From the NCBI RefSeq assembly GCF_011602365.1, contig NZ_JAAONZ010000030.1, positions 1-33,612 of the forward strand: a stretch of DNA of 33,612 nt, read 5' to 3'. The notes beneath the pieces are model-generated. The model was not told the DNA's origin. It ran no database searches and saw only the letters and a program-made list of their open reading frames with translations. This stretch comes from Pseudomaricurvus hydrocarbonicus (GTDB taxonomy: Bacteria; Pseudomonadota; Gammaproteobacteria; Pseudomonadales; Cellvibrionaceae). Position 1 is the first letter of the stretch. The number at the start of each line of letters is the position of its first letter. Position numbers and translations under genes: made by a program. Shown piece after piece: positions 22,568 through 32,466 of this stretch.

Positions 22568-22813
22568 TTAATGTTGGCTGTTGATGAGTCGCTGATAGAG
22601 CGCATCCTTGAGGCCCAGTCTCTGGTTTTTTAACTCGTTGATGGTTTCATCGGTAATGGGAGAGTCCCTCATTTCCAATTTACGGATTTCCTGGTCCAGG
22701 AGGTCGTAGCGTTTGAGGGTTTCCGCAAACTGGGGATCGTTGGAATTTAATGCGGCAATCGTATCCACATGGTCTGGAAATTCTTTTCTGAGGGAATGAT
22801 CTTCGCCTAACAT
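22568..22813 (-). CDS. YdcH-family protein (DUF465)
   Basis: This is an 81-aa minus-strand protein that opens MLGEDHSLRKEFPDH and continues with LNSNDPQFAETLKRYDLLDQEIRKLEMRDSPITDETINELKNQRL. This is the hallmark of the YdcH/DUF465 small coiled-coil proteins of gammaproteobacteria. It is mostly two charged helices. The function of the family is unknown. A strong ggaggc ribosome site precedes ATG 22813. Confidence 0.92.
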   Translation of the reverse strand: MLGEDHSLRKEFPDHVDTIAALNSNDPQFAETLKRYDLLDQEIRKLEMRDSPITDETINELKNQRLGLKDALYQRLINSQH

Positions 22814-23158
22814 AAAAGCCTCCGTTAAATTATTTCTAATAGTTACCCTTAACGGGTGGATTTCCTTCTACGTCTTAACAGCATCATACGACAATTAACT
22901 GTAGAGTAAGTCAGGCAAAAGACAAGTGGACTCCGGAGGGCGTCTGGGACCTAGGACGAATTCGCCCGCCTTTGAGTGACAAGATGGCCGCCGGAAATGT
23001 CTTGAGCGGGCTTGTGGGTGAGCGTCAATAACGCAAGGCGACAAATTATCCAAAAAGTTGGACTGTAAATTGCTTTCTGTTAGTTTGGAGGGGCGTTTGC
23101 GTTAATTCGTAAATAGCTTGAATTCGATCCATAAGAAAAATAACAAGGAGCTTATTTT
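22814..23158. other. Divergent intergenic region between ydcH-like gene and sugar ABC operon
   Basis: These 345 bases contain the promoters of both divergent genes. No gene, terminator or clear operator was recognised. The aaggag at 23143-23148 is the ribosome site of the binding-protein gene. Confidence 0.4.
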
Positions 23159-24424
23159 ATGAGGCGCATTGCGCTGACCCTGCTGCTGATCTTGTCTTTT
23201 GAGTCGGTTGCTGCAGGAACCGCAAGTTTGTCCATTTCATGCGGGGCTCTCGGTGTTGAGCTTTCGCTGTGTCAACAGGGAGTGGATGCCTGGTCAAGTA
23301 AGACCGGCATCGACGTCAATATCGTGGCCACGCCGAACTCGGCGACTGAGCGCTTCGCACTCTACCAGCAGATCCTCGCTTCACGCTCTGCCGACATTGA
23401 TATTTTTCAAATTGATGTGGTGTGGCCCGGCACCCTGGCACCTCACTTGGTGGATTTGTCGCAGTACATCCCCGAGGACATTACCGCACAGCACTTCAGC
23501 ACGCTGATTACCAATAACACCGTCGACGGCGCCCTGGTGGCCATGCCGTGGTTCACCGTGGCGGGTGTGCTTTATTACCGTAAGGATTTGCTGCACAAAT
23601 ACGGGGAATCCCCGCCACAAACCTGGCAACAATTGACCGATACCGCGGCCCGCATTCAGGAAGCCGAGCGCCTGGCCGGAAATTTGCGCATGTACGGTTT
23701 TGTGTTTCAGGCGAAAGGCTACGAAGGCCTGACCTGTGATGCGCTGGAGTGGGTCGACAGTTTTGGCGGCGGCACTTTGGTGAGTTCAGACGGTGAGGTC
23801 ACCATTAATAACCCCAAAGCGGTGCAGGCTCTTGAGATGGCCTCCCGCTGGATTGGCAATATCGCCCCTCAGGGGGTCTTGAATTACGATGAAGAACAAA
23901 GCCGGGGCGTGTTTCAATCCGGCAATGCGGTGTTCATGCGCAACTGGCCCTATGCCTGGGCGCTGGGCAATGCTGAAGACAGTCCGGTGCGCGGTAAAAT
24001 CGGGGTCATTGCCCTGCCCAGAGGTGGCGAACATGGTCACCACAGCGGTGTGTTGGGGGGCTGGCAATTGGCGGTCTCCAAATACTCAAAACACCCTCGG
24101 CAGGCTGCCGATCTGGTGCGCTATCTCACCAGTTACCCGGAGCAGAAACGCCGTGCCCTGATCGGCTCCTACAATCCGACCATCAGTGTGCTCTATCAGG
24201 ATGCCGAGGTTCTGGCGGCGGCGCCTTTTTTCGGCACACTCTACGCGTCGTTTCAAAACGCGGTGGCTCGACCTTCGCGCATTACCGGGGATAAGTATGC
24301 CCGTGTCAGTGCCGAGTTCTATTACGCGGTACACGGTGTTCTCGGGGGCAAAACAACCGCCGCTAAGGCCCTGGCGCAATTGCAGCGCAAGCTGGAGCGG
24401 TTGTCCCGGGGGGGCCAATGGTAA
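23159..24424 (+). CDS. Carbohydrate ABC transporter, periplasmic solute-binding protein (trehalose/maltose type)
   Basis: This encodes 421 aa with a signal peptide (MRRIALTLLLILSFESVAAG, cleavage near residue 19). It belongs to the family 1 extracellular binding proteins. IDIFQIDVVWPGTLAPHLVDL, PWFTVAGVLYYRKDLLHKYG, KGYEGLTCDALEWVDSFGGG and FMRNWPYAWALG are typical of trehalose/maltose/sucrose binders of the ThuE-like type. It heads an importer operon (two permeases and an ATPase follow, the first overlapping by 7 bases). The precise sugar is not readable. A compatible-solute glycoside is also possible. Confidence 0.92.
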   Translation: MRRIALTLLLILSFESVAAGTASLSISCGALGVELSLCQQGVDAWSSKTGIDVNIVATPNSATERFALYQQILASRSADIDIFQIDVVWPGTLAPHLVDLSQYIPEDITAQHFSTLITNNTVDGALVAMPWFTVAGVLYYRKDLLHKYGESPPQTWQQLTDTAARIQEAERLAGNLRMYGFVFQAKGYEGLTCDALEWVDSFGGGTLVSSDGEVTINNPKAVQALEMASRWIGNIAPQGVLNYDEEQSRGVFQSGNAVFMRNWPYAWALGNAEDSPVRGKIGVIALPRGGEHGHHSGVLGGWQLAVSKYSKHPRQAADLVRYLTSYPEQKRRALIGSYNPTISVLYQDAEVLAAAPFFGTLYASFQNAVARPSRITGDKYARVSAEFYYAVHGVLGGKTTAAKALAQLQRKLERLSRGGQW

Positions 24425-25356
24425 TGGAAGTCACCAAGCACCGTCACGGCACACGAAAAGGAGCAGCTCACACCTCGACTCGGTTGTCTCGCCAGAAAGT
24501 GCGCTGGGCCTGGCTGTTTATGGCCCCGATGTTACTGGTGCTGGCGTTTGTGGCCGGGTGGCCATTGTTTAAAACCATCGCCTATGGTTTTACCGACGCC
24601 AGCCTGATCGCGCCGGAAACGGCTCGTTTTATCGGCTTCGACAATTTCGCTTTCCTGTTGCAGGATCCTTACTGGTGGACCGCGGTGTGGAATACCGTGG
24701 TGTTCGCCTTTGCCTCCGTGGCGCTTGAAACCGTGCTGGGCCTGATCATTGCGCTGACCCTGAATGCGAAATTTCCCGGTCGTGGCGGTCTGCGTGCGGC
24801 CATTTTGATTCCCTGGGCCATACCGACAGTGGTGTCGGCACAGATGTGGAACTGGATGTACAACGATGTGTTCGGGGTGATCAATCATATCCTGCAATTT
24901 GTCGGTTTGATCGAGCAGCCCATCGCCTGGACGGCGTCACCGGACACCGCGCTGTTGTCGATTATTCTGGTGGATGTGTGGAAGACCACCCCCTTCATGG
25001 CATTGCTGCTGCTGGCAGGTTTGCAAATGCTGCCCACCGAATGTTACGAGTCGGCCCGCATTGACGGGGTGCATCCGCTCAAGGTGTTTTTTCGGGTTAC
25101 CTTACCCTTGCTCAAACCCACCTTGATGGTTGCGATTATTTTTCGACTGCTGGATGCGCTGCGGGTGTTTGACCTGGTTTATGTCATGAGCGGCAACAAT
25201 CACGATACCATGTCGATGTCGGTGTATGCGCGTCAGCAATTGATTGATTTTGGCGGCCTGGGGTTTGGGTCTGCGGCGTCGTCGTTGATTTTTGCCATTA
25301 TTGCCCTGTTTACCGTCGTTTATCTTACGGTAGCCCGGGTGGGCAGGGAGCACTGA
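24418..25356 (+). CDS. Sugar ABC transporter permease (MalF type)
   Basis: This is a 312-aa protein with a charged N-terminal tail and about six membrane segments. The EAA loop reads ESARIDGVHPLKVFFRVTLPLLKP, the contact site for the ATPase. It overlaps the binding-protein gene by 7 bases; ATG 24424 is an alternative start. It would pair with the next permease to form the membrane channel. Confidence 0.93.
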   Translation: MVMEVTKHRHGTRKGAAHTSTRLSRQKVRWAWLFMAPMLLVLAFVAGWPLFKTIAYGFTDASLIAPETARFIGFDNFAFLLQDPYWWTAVWNTVVFAFASVALETVLGLIIALTLNAKFPGRGGLRAAILIPWAIPTVVSAQMWNWMYNDVFGVINHILQFVGLIEQPIAWTASPDTALLSIILVDVWKTTPFMALLLLAGLQMLPTECYESARIDGVHPLKVFFRVTLPLLKPTLMVAIIFRLLDALRVFDLVYVMSGNNHDTMSMSVYARQQLIDFGGLGFGSAASSLIFAIIALFTVVYLTVARVGREH

Positions 25357-25360
25357 AACC

Positions 25361-26236
25361 ATGTTGATAAAAGTCATGTTAATAAAAACGAATGCCAGGT
25401 TAAAAAAGCTGAAACGCGCTGTGGCTAACGTACTTTTTTATTTGTTGTTGGCCGTCATTGTGCTTTACACCGTGTTTCCCTTTTATTGGGCGATTGTGTC
25501 TTCGCTGAAATCCGGTTCGGCCCTGTTTCAGGTAGACTTCTGGCCGCAGGATCCCTATTGGGAAAATTATGTCGCGGTGTTTCGAGAGCAGCCTTTTGGC
25601 CGCAACATCCTCAATTCCCTGTTGGTGTCAATTTCGACGGTACTGATCTCACTGTCGCTGGCGTTGGCGGCAGCCTATGCCATGGGGCGCATTCAATTTC
25701 GGGGACGTACGCTGCTGTTGTTTGTGATTCTGGGGGTGTCGATGTTTCCTCAGGTGGCGGTGTTGTCGGGGATGTTTGAACTGATTAACTCACTGGGTTT
25801 GTACAACAATCTGCTGGCCTTGTCCTTGTCGTACATGATTTTCACGTTGCCATTTACCGTGTGGGTGCTAACGACATTCATGCGGGAGTTGCCAAAGGAA
25901 CTGGAAGAAGCCGCCATTGTTGATGGCGCGACGCCGTTCACCATCGTCACCAAAGTGTTTATTCCCTTAATGGGGCCGGCTCTGGTGACCACCGGTCTGT
26001 TGGCTTTCATCGCCGCCTGGAATGAATTTTTATTCGCCCTGACGTTTACCCTGTCCAGTGAAATGCGCACTGTCCCGGTGGCAATTGCGTTGATTTCCGG
26101 AGCCAGTTCTTACGAATTACCCTGGGGAAATATTATGGCGGCGTCGGTGATCGTGACGGTACCCTTAATTGTACTGGTGCTGGTCTTCCAGCGACGTATT
26201 GTGTCCGGTTTGACCGCCGGGGCGGTGAAAGGTTAA
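25361..26236 (+). CDS. Sugar ABC transporter permease (MalG type)
   Basis: This is a 291-aa protein with about six membrane segments. The EAA loop reads EEAAIVDGATPFTIVTKVFIPLMGP, followed by WNEFLFALTF, typical of MalG/UgpE-like permeases. It starts 4 bases after the first permease. Several in-frame ATGs lie near the start (25361, 25376), and the first has agggag upstream. Confidence 0.93.
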   Translation: MLIKVMLIKTNARLKKLKRAVANVLFYLLLAVIVLYTVFPFYWAIVSSLKSGSALFQVDFWPQDPYWENYVAVFREQPFGRNILNSLLVSISTVLISLSLALAAAYAMGRIQFRGRTLLLFVILGVSMFPQVAVLSGMFELINSLGLYNNLLALSLSYMIFTLPFTVWVLTTFMRELPKELEEAAIVDGATPFTIVTKVFIPLMGPALVTTGLLAFIAAWNEFLFALTFTLSSEMRTVPVAIALISGASSYELPWGNIMAASVIVTVPLIVLVLVFQRRIVSGLTAGAVKG

Positions 26237-26293
26237 ACCTTGAGGCGATCAAAAGTTTTGATTTTTCACCGATAGCGAACAGTAAACCTATAA

Positions 26294-26333
26294 ATAAAAG
26301 CAGAAAGCCATAAAAGCAGGAAACGATAAAAGC
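26294..26333. repeat. Three direct repeats with exact 16-base period
   Basis: ATAAAAGC occurs at 26294, 26310 and 26326. The first two units continue as CAGRAARC(C/G), and the third diverges after the octamer. The array lies in the only sizeable gap of the sugar importer operon, 50-90 bases before the ATPase gene. It could bind a regulator, or cause slippage. Confidence 0.65.
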
Positions 26334-26383
26334 TTAATGTCCTGTTTGGGAAACATCATTCACAATTAACGTAGGGGGAATTC

Positions 26384-27532
<1,149 letters not shown>

Positions 27533-28087
27533 ACCCGAGCCAATCAATATAGACTCTAGCGGCGACCAGCGTGCCAGTCCCCGTCGGTACTGCCCGTGGG
27601 TGCCGGGTCGTTGCCCGTGAACCAATATCATCCGTTGGTCCGCATCTCTGCTTCGCCGTGCACCAAATAAGGCCTTCGCCCGGAGGTATTTGCAGCGACC
27701 ATCGACTCCGAGGTCACTTTTTCGCCGCCCGGTGAAATTTCGTCACTGATTTTCGTCAGTTATCCTCCGTTTGACCATTTTCTCCGTGTTTTAGCCGGTG
27801 TTCGCAACGTTTTGGCCGTGCTGGCCTCATTATTGCTCTTGTTACTGTTGTTAGGACCCTAGTTAGAACTGTGTAGTTAAAACTGTAGTTAAAACTGTTA
27901 GTTAGGGCTGTAGTTAGAGCCATAGCCACGACCGTTGTAATCCCGTGCTTGTGGCCAACTTGTACCTTCACAGGGTTTATAAACGGCCGTTTAAAAGCCG
28001 CTGTGAATCAATCCTCAATAACTCTAAATGGCGCTCGATGGGTATTTTGATCAGTGGCGCATTTCAATCGGATGAAAGGCATTATCT
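27533..28087. other. Long intergenic region upstream of glnN
   Basis: These 555 bases have no convincing gene. They hold the 12-base repeat array at 27860-27921 and the promoter of the glutamine synthetase gene. I looked for a sigma-54 (-24/-12) element and found none convincing. The open frame at 27756-27971 minus is only a translation of the repeats. Confidence 0.4.
27860..27921. repeat. Five imperfect tandem repeats, about 12 bases each (TAGTTArrrCTG)
   Basis: Units start at 27860, 27874, 27886, 27899 and 27911. The core tagtta is constant, and the rest varies (gaactg, aaactg, aaactg, gggctg, gagcc). The array lies about 170-230 bases upstream of the glutamine synthetase start. Confidence 0.7.
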
Positions 28088-30262
28088 ATGAGTGGAAATA
28101 CCGCAAGACTTCAAGCCATATCGAACATCACCAATCGCATCCCCAAAAAAACCGGCCCCACCGAACCACTGAGCAAAATCTGGGCAAGTGATGTTTTCAA
28201 TCTGGCGACCATGGAAAACGCATTGTCGAAGAACGCCTTCAAGGCGATTAAGAAAACGGTAGAAACCGGAGCGCCGCTGGATCCCGCCACGGCCGACGTC
28301 ATCGCCGCCGCCATGAAAGAATGGGCCGTCGGCAAAGGAGTGAAGTTTTTCTCCCACATTTTTTACCCAATGACCAACATCACCGCCGAAAAGCACGATG
28401 GTTTCATTGTCACCAATGCGGATGGGCACGCCATCACGGAATTTACCGGCAGCCTGCTGATTAAGGGTGAGCCCGATGGCTCCTCGTTTCCCAATGGCAG
28501 TTTGCGCATGACCAATGCCGCCCGCGGCTACACCGCCTGGGATCCCACCAGCCCGGCCTATGTGATGAATACCCCCAACGGTGCGACACTGATGATTCCC
28601 AGCGTCTTTATGTCGTGGACCGGTGAATCCCTCGACAAAAAAATCCCGCTGCTGCGCTCGAACGCGGCGATGGATAAAGCCGCCCACAAAGTGCTCGCGC
28701 TGATGGGTGAGACCGAAATCGCCACGTTAAATTCCAGCTGCGGTGCCGAACAGGAATACTTCCTGGTGGATGAAAACTTTGCCAATGCCCGCCCGGATTT
28801 GCTGTTGGCCGGCAGAACCCTGTTTGGGGCGTCGCCCGCGAAAGGCCAACAATTCGATGACCACTATTTCGGCGCCATCCCGGCACGGGTTCAGGTGTTC
28901 ATGCAGGACTTTGAAGACAAGCTTTATCGCCTGGGTATTCCGGCCAAAACCCACCACAACGAAGTGGCACCGGGACAATTTGAAATCGCGCCGTATTTTG
29001 AAGCGGCCAACGTGGCCGCTGATCACCAGCAGTTGCTGATGACCCTGATGAAGAGTACCGCCAAAGAGCACGGCTTTTTGTGCCTGTTGCATGAAAAACC
29101 CTTCGCCGGCGTCAACGGTTCTGGCAAGCACGTGAACTGGTCAGTGGGCAATGCCACTCAGGGCAACCTGCTGGACCCCGGCAATACCCCCCACGACAAC
29201 CTGAATTTTCTGTTGTTCTGTGGTGCGGTGATCCGAGGAGTTCACACCTATGGGCCGATGCTCCGTGCCGTCATTGCCTCTGCCGCCAACGATCACCGGC
29301 TGGGTGCCAATGAAGCCCCACCGGCCATTTTATCGGTCTATCTGGGGGATCAGCTGGAGAGTGTGTTCAATGACATTAAGACCGGCAGTTTGCTGGAGAA
29401 AGCCGACGGCGGTGAGATGGATCTGGGGCTGTCACAGATTCTGAAATTCAAACGGGATCCGGGCGATCGCAATCGCACCTCGCCGTTCGCCTTTACCGGC
29501 AACCGCTTTGAATTTCGTGCCGTGGGCTCGTCGCAGTCGGTATCCGGGCCCCTGGTGGCGATGAACACCATGCTGGCCGACTCGCTCAACTGGATTGCCC
29601 TGGAGCTGGAAAGTGCCCTGGCGGACGGTACCGAAAAAGCACCTGCGGTCATTAAAGTCCTGCAAAAGCTGATGGATCTGCACGGCAATGTGGTCTTTGG
29701 CGGTGATGGTTACTCTTCGGAATGGCATCGGATGGCGGTGGAAGAGCGCGGTTTGAAAAATATCCCCACCACCGCGGACGCGTTGACGGCGTATAAAGAC
29801 CCGGCGGTGATCGAGTTGTTCGAATCCACCGGGGTGCTGTCACCGAAAGAACTGGCCAGCCGGTTTGAAGTGTACGCCGAACAATACATTCTCTCCATCG
29901 AGGTGGAAGCCAAGCTGGTAATTGATATAGCCACCACCAAAATATACCCCGCGGCCATCTCATATTTGTCAACGCTCACCACCACGGCGACGAGCCTGTC
30001 GGGGATGGGCATTGCGTTTGGGGCGGACACGCTCAAGGCGGTGAGTGCGGCAGTGGGTAACATGATGGCGTCTGTCAGTGATTTGAAAGACGCGGTCGAG
30101 ACACACGATTTTGAGTCGGAAGAGGCACACATGACATTCTGTGCCGAGACCATTTGCCCCTTGATGCTGGCCGTTCGGTCTGAGGCTGACACGCTGGAAG
30201 GACTGGTCGCCGATGAGCTGTGGCCCCTGCCCAAATATCAGGAAATGTTGTTTATAAAATAA
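28088..30262 (+). CDS. glnN: Glutamine synthetase type III
   Basis: This encodes 724 aa, the length of the large GSIII family, which makes glutamine from glutamate, ammonia and ATP. The catalytic core shows NEVAPGQFEIAPYFE (about residue 290), NGSGKHVNWS (about 344) and NRTSPFAFTGNRFEFRAVGSS (about 461). The N-terminal segment (SKIWASDVFNLATM and the following helix) and the C-terminal helical region are characteristic of GSIII rather than GSI. Start ATG 28088 follows aaagg. It is a single-gene unit ending in hairpins. GSIII is often an additional, nitrogen-limitation-induced enzyme; that role is inferred. Confidence 0.96.
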   Translation: MSGNTARLQAISNITNRIPKKTGPTEPLSKIWASDVFNLATMENALSKNAFKAIKKTVETGAPLDPATADVIAAAMKEWAVGKGVKFFSHIFYPMTNITAEKHDGFIVTNADGHAITEFTGSLLIKGEPDGSSFPNGSLRMTNAARGYTAWDPTSPAYVMNTPNGATLMIPSVFMSWTGESLDKKIPLLRSNAAMDKAAHKVLALMGETEIATLNSSCGAEQEYFLVDENFANARPDLLLAGRTLFGASPAKGQQFDDHYFGAIPARVQVFMQDFEDKLYRLGIPAKTHHNEVAPGQFEIAPYFEAANVAADHQQLLMTLMKSTAKEHGFLCLLHEKPFAGVNGSGKHVNWSVGNATQGNLLDPGNTPHDNLNFLLFCGAVIRGVHTYGPMLRAVIASAANDHRLGANEAPPAILSVYLGDQLESVFNDIKTGSLLEKADGGEMDLGLSQILKFKRDPGDRNRTSPFAFTGNRFEFRAVGSSQSVSGPLVAMNTMLADSLNWIALELESALADGTEKAPAVIKVLQKLMDLHGNVVFGGDGYSSEWHRMAVEERGLKNIPTTADALTAYKDPAVIELFESTGVLSPKELASRFEVYAEQYILSIEVEAKLVIDIATTKIYPAAISYLSTLTTTATSLSGMGIAFGADTLKAVSAAVGNMMASVSDLKDAVETHDFESEEAHMTFCAETICPLMLAVRSEADTLEGLVADELWPLPKYQEMLFIK

Positions 30263-30275
30263 GTCACAGAACGGT

Positions 30276-30312
30276 GCGGCACCGGTTTGCGGTGCCGCCT
30301 GTGCAAACAGGC
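30276..30312 (+). terminator. Tandem hairpins after glnN
   Basis: A strong hairpin (gcggcacc 30276-30283 with ggtgccgc 30291-30298) is followed by a second small one (gcctgt...acaggc, about 30297-30312). There is no T-tract, so this is either a weak or Rho-assisted terminator or an mRNA-stabilising structure. Confidence 0.45.
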
Positions 30313-30425
30313 ACTTACTCGAAACCAATCCTCCCCGATACATCCCATATAGCAGATAGCCCGAGTGCGGATGCGTTTTCCGTCGATCTCTTTTAAACTG
30401 GCCAAAACCCTGGACGATATTGGCT

Positions 30426-31655
30426 ATGCTCAACTGGATTTGGCTGTTCTTCTTCTTTTCCGCATTTGTGTCGGCCCTTGCCCAGCTTGTTTTTCAGGGC
30501 AACACGGAAATCTTCAATACGCTGGTTGCCTCCCTGTTTGACATGTCCAGGCTGTCGTTTGATATCGCCCTGGGTCTGGTGGGCATTCTGACCCTGTGGA
30601 TGGGCATTCTCAAGATTGGTGAAAACGCGGGCCTGGTGGAAAAACTCTCGCGCCTGTTGTCCCCACTGTTTGCACACCTGATGCCCGAAGTGCCTAAAAA
30701 TCATCCGGCGCTGGGGCATATCTCCATGAATTTTGCCGCCAACATCATGGGACTGGACAACGCCGCGACCCCCATCGGGATCAAGGCGATGCAGAGCCTG
30801 CAGGACATCAATCCACGCAAAGATACCGCCTCCAACGCCCAGATTCTGTTTTTGGTGCTGAACACCTCTTCCCTGACGCTGTTTCCCATCGCGATTCTCA
30901 TGTACCGCGCCCAGCAGGGGGCTGCCGATCCGGCGGTGGTGTTTCTGCCCATTCTGCTGGCGACCTGTGCCTCCAGCATTGCGGGGTTATTGGTGGTGGC
31001 GTTTGTGCAAAAGCTGGATATTTTTAACCGCGTGGTGCTGGGCTATTTGGGCGTGATCGGTGTTGCGCTGGCCTCGCTGGTGGTGTATCTGTTAAAGCTG
31101 AGTCCCGAAGAGCTGGCCCGCACGTCTTCGCTCATGGCCAATTGCCTGTTGTTCAGCGTCGTGATTTTGTTCATGGCCATGGGCATCCGCCGCAAGATCA
31201 ACGTCTATGAAAGCTTTATCGAGGGTGCCAAAGAGGGCTTTCAGCTGGCGATCACGATCTTGCCGTTCCTGTTGGCGATGCTGGTGGCGATTGGAGTGTT
31301 CCGGGCCAGTGGCATGCTGGAGTATTGCCTGGTGGCACTGCGCTGGGTATTTGAATGGGGGGGCATGGACACGCGTTTTGTCGACGCGCTGCCGACCGCC
31401 TTTATGAAGCCGTTAAGTGGTTCCGGAGCCCGGGCGATGATGCTCGAAACCATGAATAACTTTGGGGTGGATTCTTTTCCGGCCTTGATTGCCGCCACGG
31501 TACAGGGCAGCACAGAGACCACCTTTTATGTGTTGGCGGTTTACTTCGGCGCGGTGGGCATTAAACGCATTCGTCACGCGGTTGCCTGTGGCTTGTTTGC
31601 CGATTTTGTCGGCGTGGTCACGGCGATCTTCGTGGGTTATTGGTTTTTTGGTTAG
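30426..31655 (+). CDS. Fused SpmA-SpmB-type nucleoside-recognition (Gate) domain membrane protein
   Basis: This encodes about 409 aa. ATG 30426 is chosen; an in-frame TTG at 30420 is an alternative. The ribosome site is poor. The first half has the SpmA features LWMGILKIGENAGLVEKLSRLLSPLFAHLMPEVPK and FAANIMGLDNAATPIGIKAMQ. The second half has the SpmB-like EGAKEGFQLAITILPFLLAMLVAIGVFRASG and STETTFYVLAVYFGAVGIKR. In Bacillus the two are separate spore-maturation proteins. In non-sporulating gammaproteobacteria the fusion is common and its function unknown, possibly transport. Many membrane segments. Confidence 0.93.
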   Translation: MLNWIWLFFFFSAFVSALAQLVFQGNTEIFNTLVASLFDMSRLSFDIALGLVGILTLWMGILKIGENAGLVEKLSRLLSPLFAHLMPEVPKNHPALGHISMNFAANIMGLDNAATPIGIKAMQSLQDINPRKDTASNAQILFLVLNTSSLTLFPIAILMYRAQQGAADPAVVFLPILLATCASSIAGLLVVAFVQKLDIFNRVVLGYLGVIGVALASLVVYLLKLSPEELARTSSLMANCLLFSVVILFMAMGIRRKINVYESFIEGAKEGFQLAITILPFLLAMLVAIGVFRASGMLEYCLVALRWVFEWGGMDTRFVDALPTAFMKPLSGSGARAMMLETMNNFGVDSFPALIAATVQGSTETTFYVLAVYFGAVGIKRIRHAVACGLFADFVGVVTAIFVGYWFFG

Positions 31656-32393
31656 AAGGCCCGAGTTATGCGGTGGATGAGACCAACGATAATCCGTCAC
31701 GCAGGCAATTAGCCGTACGATGACGTTGAGCAGGATTCAAGCCGGACGGGCAGTAGCCACGCTTTTCTGAAACCCGAAAGCAGGAACAGCAGCAGGCATA
31801 TCTTTCAGGCAGCCCTCTTGCCGATAGCCCATCTTTGAGCGACAAAGTTTAAAGCAATGGATCAAACGCACTGAAGGTGAAGAATCAACCATCGCGTTGG
31901 ACATATCTCTGAAAGGGCTGCATGTGTGGGTAGAAAATTATTGTAATTTCAATAGGTTAGAGATATTGTTTTGGGAATGCTAAAAGATATGTATCAGGAA
32001 GATATGTCTAACACGGATGCTGATCGTTACTCCCGCCTTGTTATTTCCCTGATTTTTTAAAAATTGAGATTCTGGAGCAGGATATGTTGCTTCGGGATAT
32101 GTCCAACGTTGGATAGAAGAAACTGTTACGTTCTTCACAGGTTTCTGTGAATTGTTTATAAGTTAATCAGGCAGTAAATTTGGTATCTTGGTTGGTGCCA
32201 GGCAGGAAGTTCGATACACTGCCTAAACATTGTGAAAACGTGGTGCCACTGGAAGGCGCTGGATCTATCAAAACCCCTTCCGTTCGCTCTTTTTAGAGCC
32301 CGCATAACTTTTTCATCCAATTTATAATTTCAGTCCCGCACACTGGCTGCAGTGGCAGGCAAAGGGCGTACTCCGTAGAGATGAAAGTGCTAA
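31656..32393. other. Gene-poor stretch before the first attC site
   Basis: These 738 bases contain no assignable gene. The longest protein-like piece on the plus strand is a 27-codon frame from about 31980 (MLKDMYQEDMSNTD). I see no integrase gene and no recognised attI site. Because attC site 1 begins at 32394, the DNA just to its left should be either a cassette without a long reading frame or a decayed platform. Confidence 0.4.
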
Positions 32394-32463
32394 ACGTAAC
32401 AAGCAAAAGCACGCGGAAAATCCAACGCTACGCGCCGGCTTTCCGGTGTTTTGGGCGTTAACC
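32394..32463 (+). other. Integron attC recombination site 1 (70 bp)
   Basis: The site runs from the R-type box acgtaac (32394-32400) to the core gttaacc (32457-32463). Its 5-prime half (aac..aaaagcacgcggaaa) matches the reverse complement of its 3-prime half (aac..aaaacaccggaaa) with a one-base extrahelical G. This is the single-strand hairpin design recognised by integron integrases. Recombination would cut between G and TT at 32457/32458. Confidence 0.82.
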
Positions 32464-32466
32464 CTC

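Noticed and set aside
27860-27921. Possible CRISPR array
   Set aside because: The units are 12 bases, imperfect and adjacent with no unique spacers, so this is a simple tandem repeat.
27533-28087. Sigma-54 promoter or NtrC sites before glnN
   Set aside because: No GG-N10-GC element with proper flanks and no NtrC-type dyad could be found by eye.
28082-28687. 201-codon open frame antisense to glnN
   Set aside because: It lies wholly opposite a strongly conserved gene, in a GC-rich region where long antisense frames are expected, and has no family resemblance.
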